From Afifella sp. IM 167 (GTDB taxonomy: Bacteria > Pseudomonadota > Alphaproteobacteria > Rhizobiales > Afifellaceae): DNA of 64,000 nt. The notes below the pieces were generated by a model. It was not told where the DNA came from, made no database searches, and saw nothing but the letters and a program-made list of their open reading frames with translations. The position numbers and the translations under genes are program-made. The stretch is taken from contig NZ_NSLC01000001.1 of NCBI RefSeq assembly GCF_020144925.1, positions 310,001 to 374,000 of the forward strand, in the 5' to 3' direction. How positions within the stretch are numbered: the stretch's first letter is position 1; every line of letters begins with the position of its first letter. Positions 9,027-16,781 of this stretch are shown in pieces.

Positions 9027-9812
9027 TTGGATCTTGAGATTAAGGACCGCGTCGCTGTCGTTCTCGGTGCCGGGGGCGGGCTTGGAAGCGCCGTCGCATC
9101 GCGCCTGTCCGCCGAAGGCGCGCGGGTGGCGCTGTGCGACATCAACGAGGACGCCCTTGCGGCGACGGCGGCGGCGATACGCGAGGCAGGCGGCGAGGCC
9201 GAGACCTTCGTCTGGGATCTGGGCGAGTCGGACCGGGCCGCCGAGGTCATGGCGTCGATCAAGTCCGCGATGGGCCCCATCGACATCCTCTTCAACAATA
9301 CCGGCGGCCCTCCGCCGACGCCCGTCGCCGGCCAGGACGCCGCTCTCTGGACGAAGTCCTTTTCCGCCATGGTCCTTTCGGTGATCCAGGCGACGGATGC
9401 CGTTCTGCCGGATATGCGCGCCCGCGGCTTCGGCCGCATCGTCACGAGCACCTCCTCCGGCGTGGTCGCGCCGATCCCCAATCTCGGCCTCTCCAACACG
9501 CTCCGCGCCTCGCTCGTGGCATGGTCGAAGACGCTCGCGCGCGAAGTCGGCGGGGACGGCATCACCGTCAACGTGGTGGTGCCGGGCCGCATCGGCACGG
9601 CGCGAACCGCCTTCCTCGATTCCAAGAAGGCGGAGCGCGAGGGGCGGTCGGTCGACGAGGTCTCCCGCGACAGCTGCGCCCTCATTCCGGTCGGCCGCTA
9701 CGGCGATCCCGCCGAATACGCTTCCGTCGTCTCCTTCCTGGCAAGTGGCCTCGCCTCCTATGTGACGGGCAGCGTCGTGCGGGTCGACGGCGGCCTCCTG
9801 GCCAATATCTGA
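9027..9812 (+). CDS. SDR family oxidoreductase, FabG/3-oxoacyl-ACP-reductase type
   Basis: 261 residues. It has an N-terminal glycine-rich VLGAGGGLGSAVA and an NNTGGPP motif instead of the usual NNAG. The expected YxxxK is replaced: the segment after the active-site STSSG reads LSNTLRASLVAWSKTLAR, so the canonical tyrosine-lysine pair is missing. That pattern is seen in a divergent SDR subgroup and makes the chemistry uncertain. It uses a TTG start chosen by the excellent Shine-Dalgarno AAAGGAGGAA at 9011-9020, six bases upstream. It follows the ATPase by 80 bases and is probably part of the same catabolic operon. Confidence 0.85.
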   Translation: MDLEIKDRVAVVLGAGGGLGSAVASRLSAEGARVALCDINEDALAATAAAIREAGGEAETFVWDLGESDRAAEVMASIKSAMGPIDILFNNTGGPPPTPVAGQDAALWTKSFSAMVLSVIQATDAVLPDMRARGFGRIVTSTSSGVVAPIPNLGLSNTLRASLVAWSKTLAREVGGDGITVNVVVPGRIGTARTAFLDSKKAEREGRSVDEVSRDSCALIPVGRYGDPAEYASVVSFLASGLASYVTGSVVRVDGGLLANI

Positions 9813-10110
9813 GGCGGCTCTTCGCTCTTTGACTTCTCAGCGCTCGCGCCCCTTCGGCGCGGGCGCCGCTCCCGCATCGGGCGAACCTCGCCGCCGGCCG
9901 GGCGGCGGATCGGAGCGATCCTTGAGCAGGCCGGCCGTTTCGTGACATGTGAGGAAGCTGCCGACGCCTTCCTGCGCCGGCCGGCGGAGGGCTGAAAGGC
10001 CCGCATCCGCGCTCCGCGCCTTGCGCCGCGATCAGCGCGCCTCGCCGCCATCCCCTGCCAGACCTTCGCGCCGGCCCCGCAAGCGCGAGCGTCAAACGAA
10101 CGGAGCCGAA
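9813..10110. other. intergenic gap with weak hairpin
   Basis: About 300 bases of very GC-rich sequence between the SDR and the nitroreductase fusion. The only structure I can support is a short hairpin at 9845-9861 (CGCGCC, five-base loop, GGCGCG) with no U-run. An open frame continues upstream of the fusion gene here, but its arginine/proline-rich content does not look coding. Confidence 0.4.
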
Positions 10111-11460
10111 TTGACCCGACCGCCATCAGAGCCCAGCGGATCCGCCGACGAACTCCTCCAGATGCTCGCCGCGCGCACCTCCTGCCGCATGTTCGACGGC
10201 TCCTCCATCGACCCCGAGACGCTGAAGGCGATCGTCAGGGACGGCACCGAGGCGCCCTCCTCCTGCAACCAGCAGCAATGGCATTTCATCGTCGTCACGG
10301 ACCGTGAGAGGCTGGAAGAGGCGCGCGCCATCTCCGGCGGCAACCCGCATTTTTCCCAATGCAGCGCCCTCATCTTCATATGCTTCCAGAAGGGCTGGAC
10401 GCACAACAACTACTCGGTGATGCAGTCGGTCGCCGCCGCCACCTACCACATGATCCTCTCCGCCCATCTGCGCGGCCTCGCCTCCATCTGGAACGGCGGC
10501 ATCGGCGATACGGAAGCGCTGCGCGAGATGCTTCAGCTGCCCCAGACCTTCGACGTCATCGGTGCGCTCGCCATCGGGCGGGCCGCCGAAACGGCGCCGC
10601 GGCTGAAGGCGCCCCGACGGCCGGTCGAGGCCGTCATGTCTATGGAGACGTTCTCGCGCCCCGCCGAGATGGTCTATCCGGCAAAGCCCGCGCCCGCCTA
10701 CCCGGCAAAGCGCATCACCAACACCGACAATCCCTTCGCCGAATGGGACCCGTCGAAATGGAGCTGGGCGCAGATCGGCGATTTCCGCGGCTATACGGTC
10801 TGGGCGAAATCCCCCATCGCCGGCGTCTTCGTCTCGCGCCGCAACGCCGAGGCGGGCGAGCGCGAGCTCGACCTCCTGCCGAAGCTTTCGCCGGGCGCGC
10901 GCGTCGCCGAAATCATGCCCTGGGGCGGCACCTCGACGGTCTGCCTGAAGAAGCGCCTGCCGGCGGGCGTCTTCCTCGACATCGCCGAATTGTCGGACGG
11001 AAACATCCGCTTCATCGAGGAGCGGCTGCGGCGCGAAGGCCTCTGGGACGACGAGACGCGTCTCGTGCGCTTTGCCGAGGGCCGTCTTCCCCATGAAGAC
11101 GCCTCGCTCGACGCCGTCGTCCTGTCGCAGACGCTGGAGCACGTCCCCGACCGCAAGGGCGTCCTTGCCGAAATGCGCCGCGTCCTCAGGCCCGGCGGCG
11201 CCCTTCTCGTCAGCGCCCGCAACATGACCTCGCGCTACGGGCTCCAATGGCGCCGGCATGAATCGAAGGGCCAGGTGCCCCTGCAGGGCCCGTTCACCCC
11301 CATCGCCGTGCGCAAGCTGCGCGAGGAGATCGGCGAGGGTTTCGATATCGGGGAAGAGATCGGCATCGGGCTCGAAGCCGGCTACGACGCGGCGGTGAAG
11401 ACCGGCTGCGCGGCCTATCGCTGCCGCCTCTATGCGATCAGGGCCGTGCCGAAACCATAG
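10111..11460 (+). CDS. nitroreductase-methyltransferase fusion protein
   Basis: 449 residues from the TTG at 10111, preceded by CGGAG at 10101-10105. Residues about 12-175 are an FMN-dependent nitroreductase: RTSCRMFDGSSIDPETL, then APSSCNQQQWHFIVVTD, and the MILSAHLRGLASIWNGG segment. After a proline-rich linker, residues about 265-445 form a class I SAM methyltransferase: VAEIMPWGGTSTVCL as motif I, DAVVLSQTLEHVPDRKGVL, then MRRVLRPGGALLVSARN. Motif I has a Trp-Gly-Gly in place of the usual GxG, so SAM binding needs checking. The combination implies coupled reduction and methylation of one small molecule. It lies between the importer operon and the GntR/TcuAB genes. No known system with this pair is familiar to me. 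Confidence 0.82.
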   Translation: MTRPPSEPSGSADELLQMLAARTSCRMFDGSSIDPETLKAIVRDGTEAPSSCNQQQWHFIVVTDRERLEEARAISGGNPHFSQCSALIFICFQKGWTHNNYSVMQSVAAATYHMILSAHLRGLASIWNGGIGDTEALREMLQLPQTFDVIGALAIGRAAETAPRLKAPRRPVEAVMSMETFSRPAEMVYPAKPAPAYPAKRITNTDNPFAEWDPSKWSWAQIGDFRGYTVWAKSPIAGVFVSRRNAEAGERELDLLPKLSPGARVAEIMPWGGTSTVCLKKRLPAGVFLDIAELSDGNIRFIEERLRREGLWDDETRLVRFAEGRLPHEDASLDAVVLSQTLEHVPDRKGVLAEMRRVLRPGGALLVSARNMTSRYGLQWRRHESKGQVPLQGPFTPIAVRKLREEIGEGFDIGEEIGIGLEAGYDAAVKTGCAAYRCRLYAIRAVPKP

Positions 11461-12039
11461 GCGCCAGGCCGCCCTTCCGGCCACCCCTTCCGCCACCGGC
11501 CGCCTCCGCCTCCGTACGAACCCTCGCCGCGGCGAGACCGAGGCCCGCATCGGCCCGGGCCCGGCCCCATGCGCGACCGCAAGGCGAATCAGGGGCCGCT
11601 GCGACGACGTTCCTCAACCTGAAGACGGCTCTTTCCACGCATCCGGTGTGTCCCGGATGCAACTTGCCGGTGCCGCCGCACTAGCGCGGGCGGCGCCGAA
11701 GCGAGCCTCGCCTCTGCGCACGGGGCGACCTGCCGGCGCGTTCGCCACCGCTTGAGCGTTTCGCTCCCGAGCCAATCTCTTGAGCTTTGTATTCTTTTAC
11801 ATAACTGTGTCTGTAACACCGGCCGGAAAAGGCACGGACGGGATGAGGGGAAGGCAGCAAAAACACATCCAGAACTGTCAACAGTTGACGGATCTGCCGG
11901 CGCTATGCGTTTCGCGGGGCGCGACGATCAGCTTTTGCTATCGCACGCGACGGAATGATATCAGGAGTTTACTTGGGCCCGCAGCGTCCAGCCGGCGGCG
12001 GTGGCGGCGCGGATGAGGGCGACGGGAGGCGAAAGCTCT
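11461..12039. other. 579-base gap upstream of GntR gene, with 6+1+6 inverted repeat
   Basis: No convincing gene; short open frames here are arginine-rich and lack motifs. Up to about 11760 the sequence is featureless GC-rich DNA. From 11775 to 11820 it becomes AT-richer (TTGAGC at 11780-11785 followed by TTTTACATAACTG), a plausible promoter. A clean inverted repeat GTCAAC-A-GTTGAC lies at 11877-11889 and could be an operator for the GntR gene downstream. Confidence 0.45.
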
Positions 12040-12732
12040 ATGGTGACACAGATCAGACCCACCTCGCTCGCGTCGGAGGCATTCGACCGGGTCGTGGCGG
12101 CCATCACTTCCGGCGAGTTCGAGCCCGGCGAGAAGCTGTCGGAGGCCGATCTCGCCCGCCGCCTCAACGTCAGCCGGGGTCCCGTGCGCGAGGCCCTGCA
12201 GCGCCTGGAGGGGCGGCTCGTCTCGCGCGTCCCGCATATCGGCGTGCGCGTCATCCAGTTCGGCAAGGAGGAGTTGAAGGAGCTCTTCTACCTGCGCGAG
12301 GCGATGGAGGGCATGGCCGCGCGCCTCGCCGCCACCAACGGCTCCGATCGCTGGCTGAAGAGCCTCGAGGAGCTGTTGGAAAAGCACCGAAGCGCCATCC
12401 GGAGCGGCGGCGGCCGCATTTACCGGCAGAAGAGCGCCGACGAGGACTTCCACTTCGCCATCGCCAATGCCTCCGGCTGCCGCAACATCAAGCGACTGCT
12501 CCTTGGCGAGGTCTATTATCAGCTGCGCATCCATCGCCTGCGCTCTTCCTCCCAGCCGGGCCGCGCCGAGGCCGCGCTGCAAGACCACCGGGAGATCCTC
12601 CAGCAGCTGAAGAATCGTGATCCGGAAGGCGCCGAGGCCGCGATGCGCCGGCATATCCAGGCCGCGCGCGAAAGCGCCATCGCAGCCCTGGAGAGCGCCG
12701 CCGCCACGCGCGAGCTCGCCGAGGTGAATTGA
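12040..12732 (+). CDS. GntR family regulator, FadR/FCD subfamily (copy 1)
   Basis: 230 residues from the ATG preceded by GGGAGG. The winged helix is at about residues 12-70 (FEPGEKLSEADLARRLNVSR then GPVREALQRLEG). The C-terminal FCD domain binds small acids and often a metal: LREAMEGMAARLA, then DEDFHFAIA and the QDHREIL helix with a conserved His. It is followed 76 bases later by a second FCD regulator. The FCD subfamily typically senses organic acids, consistent with the TcuAB genes downstream. A GTG start at 12001 would add 13 residues but has no ribosome site. Confidence 0.9.
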   Translation: MVTQIRPTSLASEAFDRVVAAITSGEFEPGEKLSEADLARRLNVSRGPVREALQRLEGRLVSRVPHIGVRVIQFGKEELKELFYLREAMEGMAARLAATNGSDRWLKSLEELLEKHRSAIRSGGGRIYRQKSADEDFHFAIANASGCRNIKRLLLGEVYYQLRIHRLRSSSQPGRAEAALQDHREILQQLKNRDPEGAEAAMRRHIQAARESAIAALESAAATRELAEVN

Positions 12733-12808
12733 GAACTCCCGACAATTTTCCATGGCGGCGGGCGGCCGCCTTCCTGGGCAGGTATCTGCCTTTCAACATG
12801 AGGCAAAT

Positions 12809-13483
12809 GTGACCGGAAAGATTTCGCGCAGCGAAGACGCCTATCAGAAGCTGAAATCCGCCATCCAGTCCGGCACCCTCGGGCCCGGCACCCGCATTCG
12901 CGAGATCGAGATCGCCGATCGCTTCAGCGTCAGCCGCACCCCTGCCCGCGAGGCGATCCGCCGGCTGGAATCGGAGGGCCTGATCTCGTTCGTGCCGCGG
13001 CAGGGCGCGATGGTCTCCCGTCTCGATCACCAGGAGACGATGGAGCTCTACGATCTGCGCGAGGTGCTGGAAGGCACGGCCGCCGGCTTTGCCGCGCGCC
13101 ATGCCTCCGAGGCGGAGATCGAGGAGTTGAAGGAGATGGTCGCTTCCGAGGTCGAGATCCGCGACTCCCCCACAAAGCTCGCCGATCTCAACCGGCTCTT
13201 CCATTCCGTTCTCTACCGCGCCGCACACAACCGCTATCTGGAACGCTCGCTTCTCGGGCTGCGCGATTCCCTCACCCTTCTCGGCGGCACCAGCCTGCGT
13301 GTCGCAGGCCGCTATGAGACGGCGCATCGCGAGCACACGGCCATCATCGACGCGATCGCCGCGCGCGATCCGCAGACAGCCGAGGCTGCCGCCCGCGTGC
13401 ACATCCACAATGCCCAGCGCGCCCGCCTCAAGCTGATGCGCGAGGACCTCTTGGCGGAGACCGCAACCGACAACCTGGCCTGA
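12809..13483 (+). CDS. GntR family regulator, FadR/FCD subfamily (copy 2)
   Basis: 224 residues from GTG 12809; an upstream ATG at 12752 would add 19 residues that do not resemble the family. It has a winged helix (LGPGTRIREIEIADRFSVSR, TPAREAIRRLESEGLI) and an FCD ligand domain (LREVLEGTAAGFAARHA, DLNRLFHSVLYRAA, REHTAIIDAI). It is only distantly similar to its neighbour, so this is a pairing rather than a recent duplication. It sits directly upstream of the TcuA-like gene, whose promoter carries a TGTATACA palindrome suited to this family. Confidence 0.88.
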   Translation: MTGKISRSEDAYQKLKSAIQSGTLGPGTRIREIEIADRFSVSRTPAREAIRRLESEGLISFVPRQGAMVSRLDHQETMELYDLREVLEGTAAGFAARHASEAEIEELKEMVASEVEIRDSPTKLADLNRLFHSVLYRAAHNRYLERSLLGLRDSLTLLGGTSLRVAGRYETAHREHTAIIDAIAARDPQTAEAAARVHIHNAQRARLKLMREDLLAETATDNLA

Positions 13484-13537
13484 GGTGAACCCGCATTCGG
13501 GCCACCTCACGGCCTCGCGTCGAGCGCGCGCGAGGCC
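13481..13537. terminator. two tandem GC-rich hairpins after the second GntR gene
   Basis: Beginning at the GntR stop codon, TGAGGTG (13481-13487) pairs with CACCTCA (13503-13509), with an inner CCCG/CGGG stem. Immediately after, GGCCTCGCG (13511-13519) pairs perfectly with CGCGAGGCC (13529-13537). There is no U-run directly after, so this may be a Rho-dependent or processing structure that insulates the regulator from the tcu genes. Confidence 0.5.
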
Positions 13538-13561
13538 GCTGGCTTGACTTGGCTTTTTTCC

Positions 13562-13580
13562 TGTATACATCCGCATACAT
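13562..13580. promoter_or_regulatory. candidate GntR operator/promoter of the tcuAB-like operon
   Basis: A perfect 8-base palindrome TGTATACA at 13562-13569 is followed by the partly matching GCATACAT at 13573-13580. TTGACT at 13544-13549 could be the -35 hexamer. TGTATACA-type cores are typical of FadR/VanR-class GntR operators, and two such regulators are encoded just upstream. The operator and promoter assignments are inference. Confidence 0.55.
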
Positions 13581-13607
13581 CGTAGAAACGTCAGAGACGC
13601 AGAGCCT

Positions 13608-15017
13608 TTGCCGGAGCCTTCAGAACTCTTCTCGCGTTCCTGGGACGTCCTTGTCGCCGGTGGCGGGAATGCGGCCCTTTGCGCCGCGATCGAAGCCGCA
13701 TGGTCCGGCGCCAGCGTCCTCGTCGTCGAGGCCGCGCCGAAATTCTATCGGGGTGGCAACACCCGCCACACCCGCAACCTCCGCTGCGCCCATGACGAGG
13801 CCAACGAGGTCCTCACCGGGCCCTATCCGGAGGAGGAGCTGTGGGAGGATCTTCTGCGCGTCACCGGCGGCGAAACGGACGAGGAGCTCGCCCGCTTCAC
13901 CATCGCCCGCTCCAAGGAGCTCTGGGACTACATGAACGCGCAGGGCGTGCGCTTCCAGCCCTCGATCGGCGGCACGCTCAGCCTCGGCCGCACCAACGCC
14001 TTCTTCCTCGGCGGCGGCAGGGCCATGCTGAACGCCCTTTATCGCCGCGCCGGCCGGCTGGGCGTCAAGGTGGTCTACGATGCCCCTCTGACCGGACTGG
14101 AGATCGAGGACGGCGTCTTCCGTTCCGCCACCGTCGCCCATGGCGGGCGCGATTACCGGGTGAAGGCGAAGGCCTTCGTCGGCGCGGCCGGCGGCTTTGA
14201 GGCCAATATCGAATGGCTGAAGGAGGCCTGGGGCCCGGAAGCGGAGAATTTCCTCATTCGCGGCACCGCCTATAACCGCGGCGCCGTTCTGCGGCTTCTC
14301 CTCGACGCCGGGGTGAAATCGATCGGCGATCCGCGCCAGTGCCACGCCGTCGCCATCGACGCCCGCGCCCCGAAATTCGACGGCGGCATCTCAACCCGGC
14401 TCGACTGCGTCGTCTTCGGCATCGTCGTCAACCGCGACGGTGAGCGCTTCTATGACGAGGGCGAGGATTTCTGGCCCAAGCGCTATGCCATCTGGGGCCG
14501 CCTCGTCGCCGCCCAGCCCGACCAGATCGCCTACGCCATCATCGACAGCCGCTCGATCGACCGGTTCATGCCGTCGATCTTCCCGCCCATCGAGGCAGGC
14601 TCTTTGGAAGAGCTGGCGGCAAAGCTCCAGCTCGACGCGGCAAGGCTTCGCGCCACGATCGAGACCTTCAACGGCGCGGTGAAGCCCGGCAGTTTCGATC
14701 CGGCCGCGCTGGACGATTGCCGCACCGAAGGGCTCTCGCCGGAGAAGACGCATTGGGCGCGGACCATTTCCGAGCCGCCCTACTACGCCTATCCGCTGCG
14801 GCCCGGCATCACCTTCACCTATCTCGGCGTGCGCGTGGACCGGAATGCCCGCATGATCATGGAGGGCAGCGCCCCCTCCCCCAACATGTTCGCCGCCGGC
14901 GAGATCATGGCCGGGAACGTGCTTGGCAAGGGCTACCTCGCCGGCATCGGCATGACCATCGGCGCCGTATTCGGCCGCGTCGCGGGCCGGGAAGCAGGAC
15001 AACATGCACGCAACTGA
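13608..15017 (+). CDS. tcuA: FAD-dependent tricarballylate dehydrogenase-like protein (TcuA family)
   Basis: 469 residues, full length for TcuA. An N-terminal dinucleotide motif (VLVAGGGNAALCAAIEAA) binds FAD. The succinate-dehydrogenase/fumarate-reductase flavoprotein fold follows, ending in GEIMAGNVLGKGYLAGIGM, which contacts the flavin. TcuA oxidises tricarballylate to cis-aconitate and passes electrons to TcuB. The start is TTG at 13608 with only a weak ribosome site. It overlaps tcuB by 14 bases. No TcuC-type transporter is adjacent; the ABC importer at 3069-8946 may serve instead. The substrate could be another tricarboxylate or alkylsuccinate. Confidence 0.82.
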   Translation: MPEPSELFSRSWDVLVAGGGNAALCAAIEAAWSGASVLVVEAAPKFYRGGNTRHTRNLRCAHDEANEVLTGPYPEEELWEDLLRVTGGETDEELARFTIARSKELWDYMNAQGVRFQPSIGGTLSLGRTNAFFLGGGRAMLNALYRRAGRLGVKVVYDAPLTGLEIEDGVFRSATVAHGGRDYRVKAKAFVGAAGGFEANIEWLKEAWGPEAENFLIRGTAYNRGAVLRLLLDAGVKSIGDPRQCHAVAIDARAPKFDGGISTRLDCVVFGIVVNRDGERFYDEGEDFWPKRYAIWGRLVAAQPDQIAYAIIDSRSIDRFMPSIFPPIEAGSLEELAAKLQLDAARLRATIETFNGAVKPGSFDPAALDDCRTEGLSPEKTHWARTISEPPYYAYPLRPGITFTYLGVRVDRNARMIMEGSAPSPNMFAAGEIMAGNVLGKGYLAGIGMTIGAVFGRVAGREAGQHARN

Positions 15018-16131
15018 GGATCTCGCCGAAGCCGACCGCCTGATGCGGATCTGCAATGCCTGCCGCTATTGCGAGGGGCTGTGCGCCGTCTTTCCGGCGA
15101 TGGAGAAGCGCCGCTCCTTCGCGCAGGGAGACCTCAACTACCTCGCCAATCTCTGCCACCAGTGCGGCGCCTGCTACTTCGACTGCCAGTACGCCCCGCC
15201 GCACGAATTCGCCGTCAACGTGCCGAAGACCCTGTCGAAGGTGCGCTCAGGCTCCTACGGGCTCTATGCCTGGCCGCGGGCGCTGGCGCCGCTCTTCGAG
15301 CGCAACGGGCTCGCCATCGCCCTCGTCGCCGCGTTCTCCGTCGCCGCCTTCATCTTCGGCTTTGCGGCATGGACGGATGCGGGCGTGCTGTTTTCGGCCC
15401 ATCACGGCGAAGGCGCCTTCTACCGGATCATGCCGCATGCGGCGATGGCATGGCTTTTCGGCGCGGCCTTCCTCTATGCCGTCGTGGCGTTGGTCATGGG
15501 CTTTCGCGCCTTCTGGGCCGATATCGGCGCCGGCGGCACTCGCCCGCAGGGCCTGTCGGTCTGGCAGGCGATCCGCGATGCCGGCCGGCTGCGCTATCTC
15601 GACGGCGGCGGCGTCGGCTGCATGAACGAGGACGAACAGCCGACGGATATGCGCCGCCACTACCACCACGCCACCTTCTACGGCTTCCTCGCCTGCTTCG
15701 CCTCCACCCTCACGGCGACCTTCTTCCACTATGCCTTCGGCTGGGAGGCGCCCTATTCCTGGTACAGCCTGCCGGTCGTCCTCGGCACCCTCGGCGGCAT
15801 CGGCCTGGTGGTCGGGCCGCTCGGCCTGATGCGCGCCAAGAAGACGCGCGACAAGACGATGACCGACACCTCCCGTTTCGGCATGGATGTCGCCTTCCTG
15901 GCGATGCTCTTCGCCATCGGCGCGACCGGGCTCCTGCTGCTTTTCCTGCGTGCCACGCCGCTCATGGGCACGCTGCTCGCGGTCCATCTCGGCTTCGTCT
16001 TCGGCTTCTTCCTGACGATGCCCTACGGCAAGTTCGTCCACGGCCTCTACCGCTTCGGCGCGCTGGTGCGCTACGCCATGGAGGAGCGGCAGGGCTATCC
16101 GGTGCCGGCGCCCAAGCGCAGGGCCGCCTAG
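15004..16131 (+). CDS. tcuB: tricarballylate utilization 4Fe-4S protein TcuB-like
   Basis: 375 residues. Two cysteine clusters near the N-terminus (CNACRYCEGLC and CHQCGACYFDC, residues about 17-60) bind iron-sulfur centres. Several hydrophobic helices follow from about residue 100 to 355, placing it in the inner membrane, where it re-oxidises TcuA and feeds the quinone pool. The ATG lies inside the end of tcuA, so the two are translationally coupled. Its TAG stop overlaps the stop of the convergent membrane-protein gene within the four bases CTAG at 16128-16131. Confidence 0.85.
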   Translation: MHATEDLAEADRLMRICNACRYCEGLCAVFPAMEKRRSFAQGDLNYLANLCHQCGACYFDCQYAPPHEFAVNVPKTLSKVRSGSYGLYAWPRALAPLFERNGLAIALVAAFSVAAFIFGFAAWTDAGVLFSAHHGEGAFYRIMPHAAMAWLFGAAFLYAVVALVMGFRAFWADIGAGGTRPQGLSVWQAIRDAGRLRYLDGGGVGCMNEDEQPTDMRRHYHHATFYGFLACFASTLTATFFHYAFGWEAPYSWYSLPVVLGTLGGIGLVVGPLGLMRAKKTRDKTMTDTSRFGMDVAFLAMLFAIGATGLLLLFLRATPLMGTLLAVHLGFVFGFFLTMPYGKFVHGLYRFGALVRYAMEERQGYPVPAPKRRAA

Positions 16132-16682
16132 GCCGCTGCCCGGCTCTCTTCCTCCTCGGCGACCGCCTCTTCCGCCGAGTCGCGTTGCGGCGCGCGCCGC
16201 GCCTCCGCCCGCGCGCGGCGCGACAGTTTCGGGCGCCAGACCCCCAGCACGACATTGAAGACCGAGAGCGCCATGACGATCCACAGCGTCGCCCATTCAT
16301 GCTCGATCGCCTTGGCGAGCAGCCCGGCCACAGGCTCGCCATCGGCAAGCCTGCGCGAGATGCTGGCGGCGTAGCCGGCATTCGCGCCGATGACGACGAG
16401 CACACCCTTGAACATCAGGATGCCGAAGGCCGCCTTCAGCAGCGCCCAGCCCTTGTCCTGATAGGGCCGGTGGACGGCCATCGACAGAAGACCGGAAACC
16501 AGTGCCACCGCCAGCGAGGGCAGAAGAATGTAGTCGCTGATGGCCGCGATCGCCTGCCTCAGATCGGCGTAGGTCTCGGCGCTCTCCTGCGGCGCATAGA
16601 CGAGCAGGATCATGTAGCAGGCAAGACCGCCGATCAGCCCGCATGAGGCGAGGGAGTGAAGGACCTTCAGGAATTTGCGCAT
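16128..16682 (-). CDS. small integral membrane protein (DUF2269-like)
   Basis: 184 residues from ATG 16682, with about four hydrophobic helices: VLHSLASCGLIGGLACYMIL, ISDYILLPSLAVALVSGLL, GILMFKGVLVVIGANAGYAA and WIVMALSVFNVVLG. The C-terminus is charged and Arg/Glu-rich. The pattern resembles the DUF2269 membrane family, for which I know no firm function. It is the last gene of a minus-strand series after the GntR/UTRA and DUF3604 genes, 99 bases downstream of the latter, and its stop overlaps that of tcuB tail to tail. Confidence 0.7.
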   Translation of the reverse strand: MRKFLKVLHSLASCGLIGGLACYMILLVYAPQESAETYADLRQAIAAISDYILLPSLAVALVSGLLSMAVHRPYQDKGWALLKAAFGILMFKGVLVVIGANAGYAASISRRLADGEPVAGLLAKAIEHEWATLWIVMALSVFNVVLGVWRPKLSRRARAEARRAPQRDSAEEAVAEEEESRAAA

Positions 16683-16781
16683 CTCTGGCAACCACCGCTT
16701 GTATCCGCCACGCGATCGCATCCACCGCACGATCGGGGGCGAGTGTAGCGCTGGCCGGGACGCTGGGTCCATCCGCCCGGC

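Noticed and set aside
11752-12016. Short open frames in the 579-base gap before the GntR gene
   Set aside because: No ribosome sites, no motifs, and they cover the likely promoter and inverted repeat.
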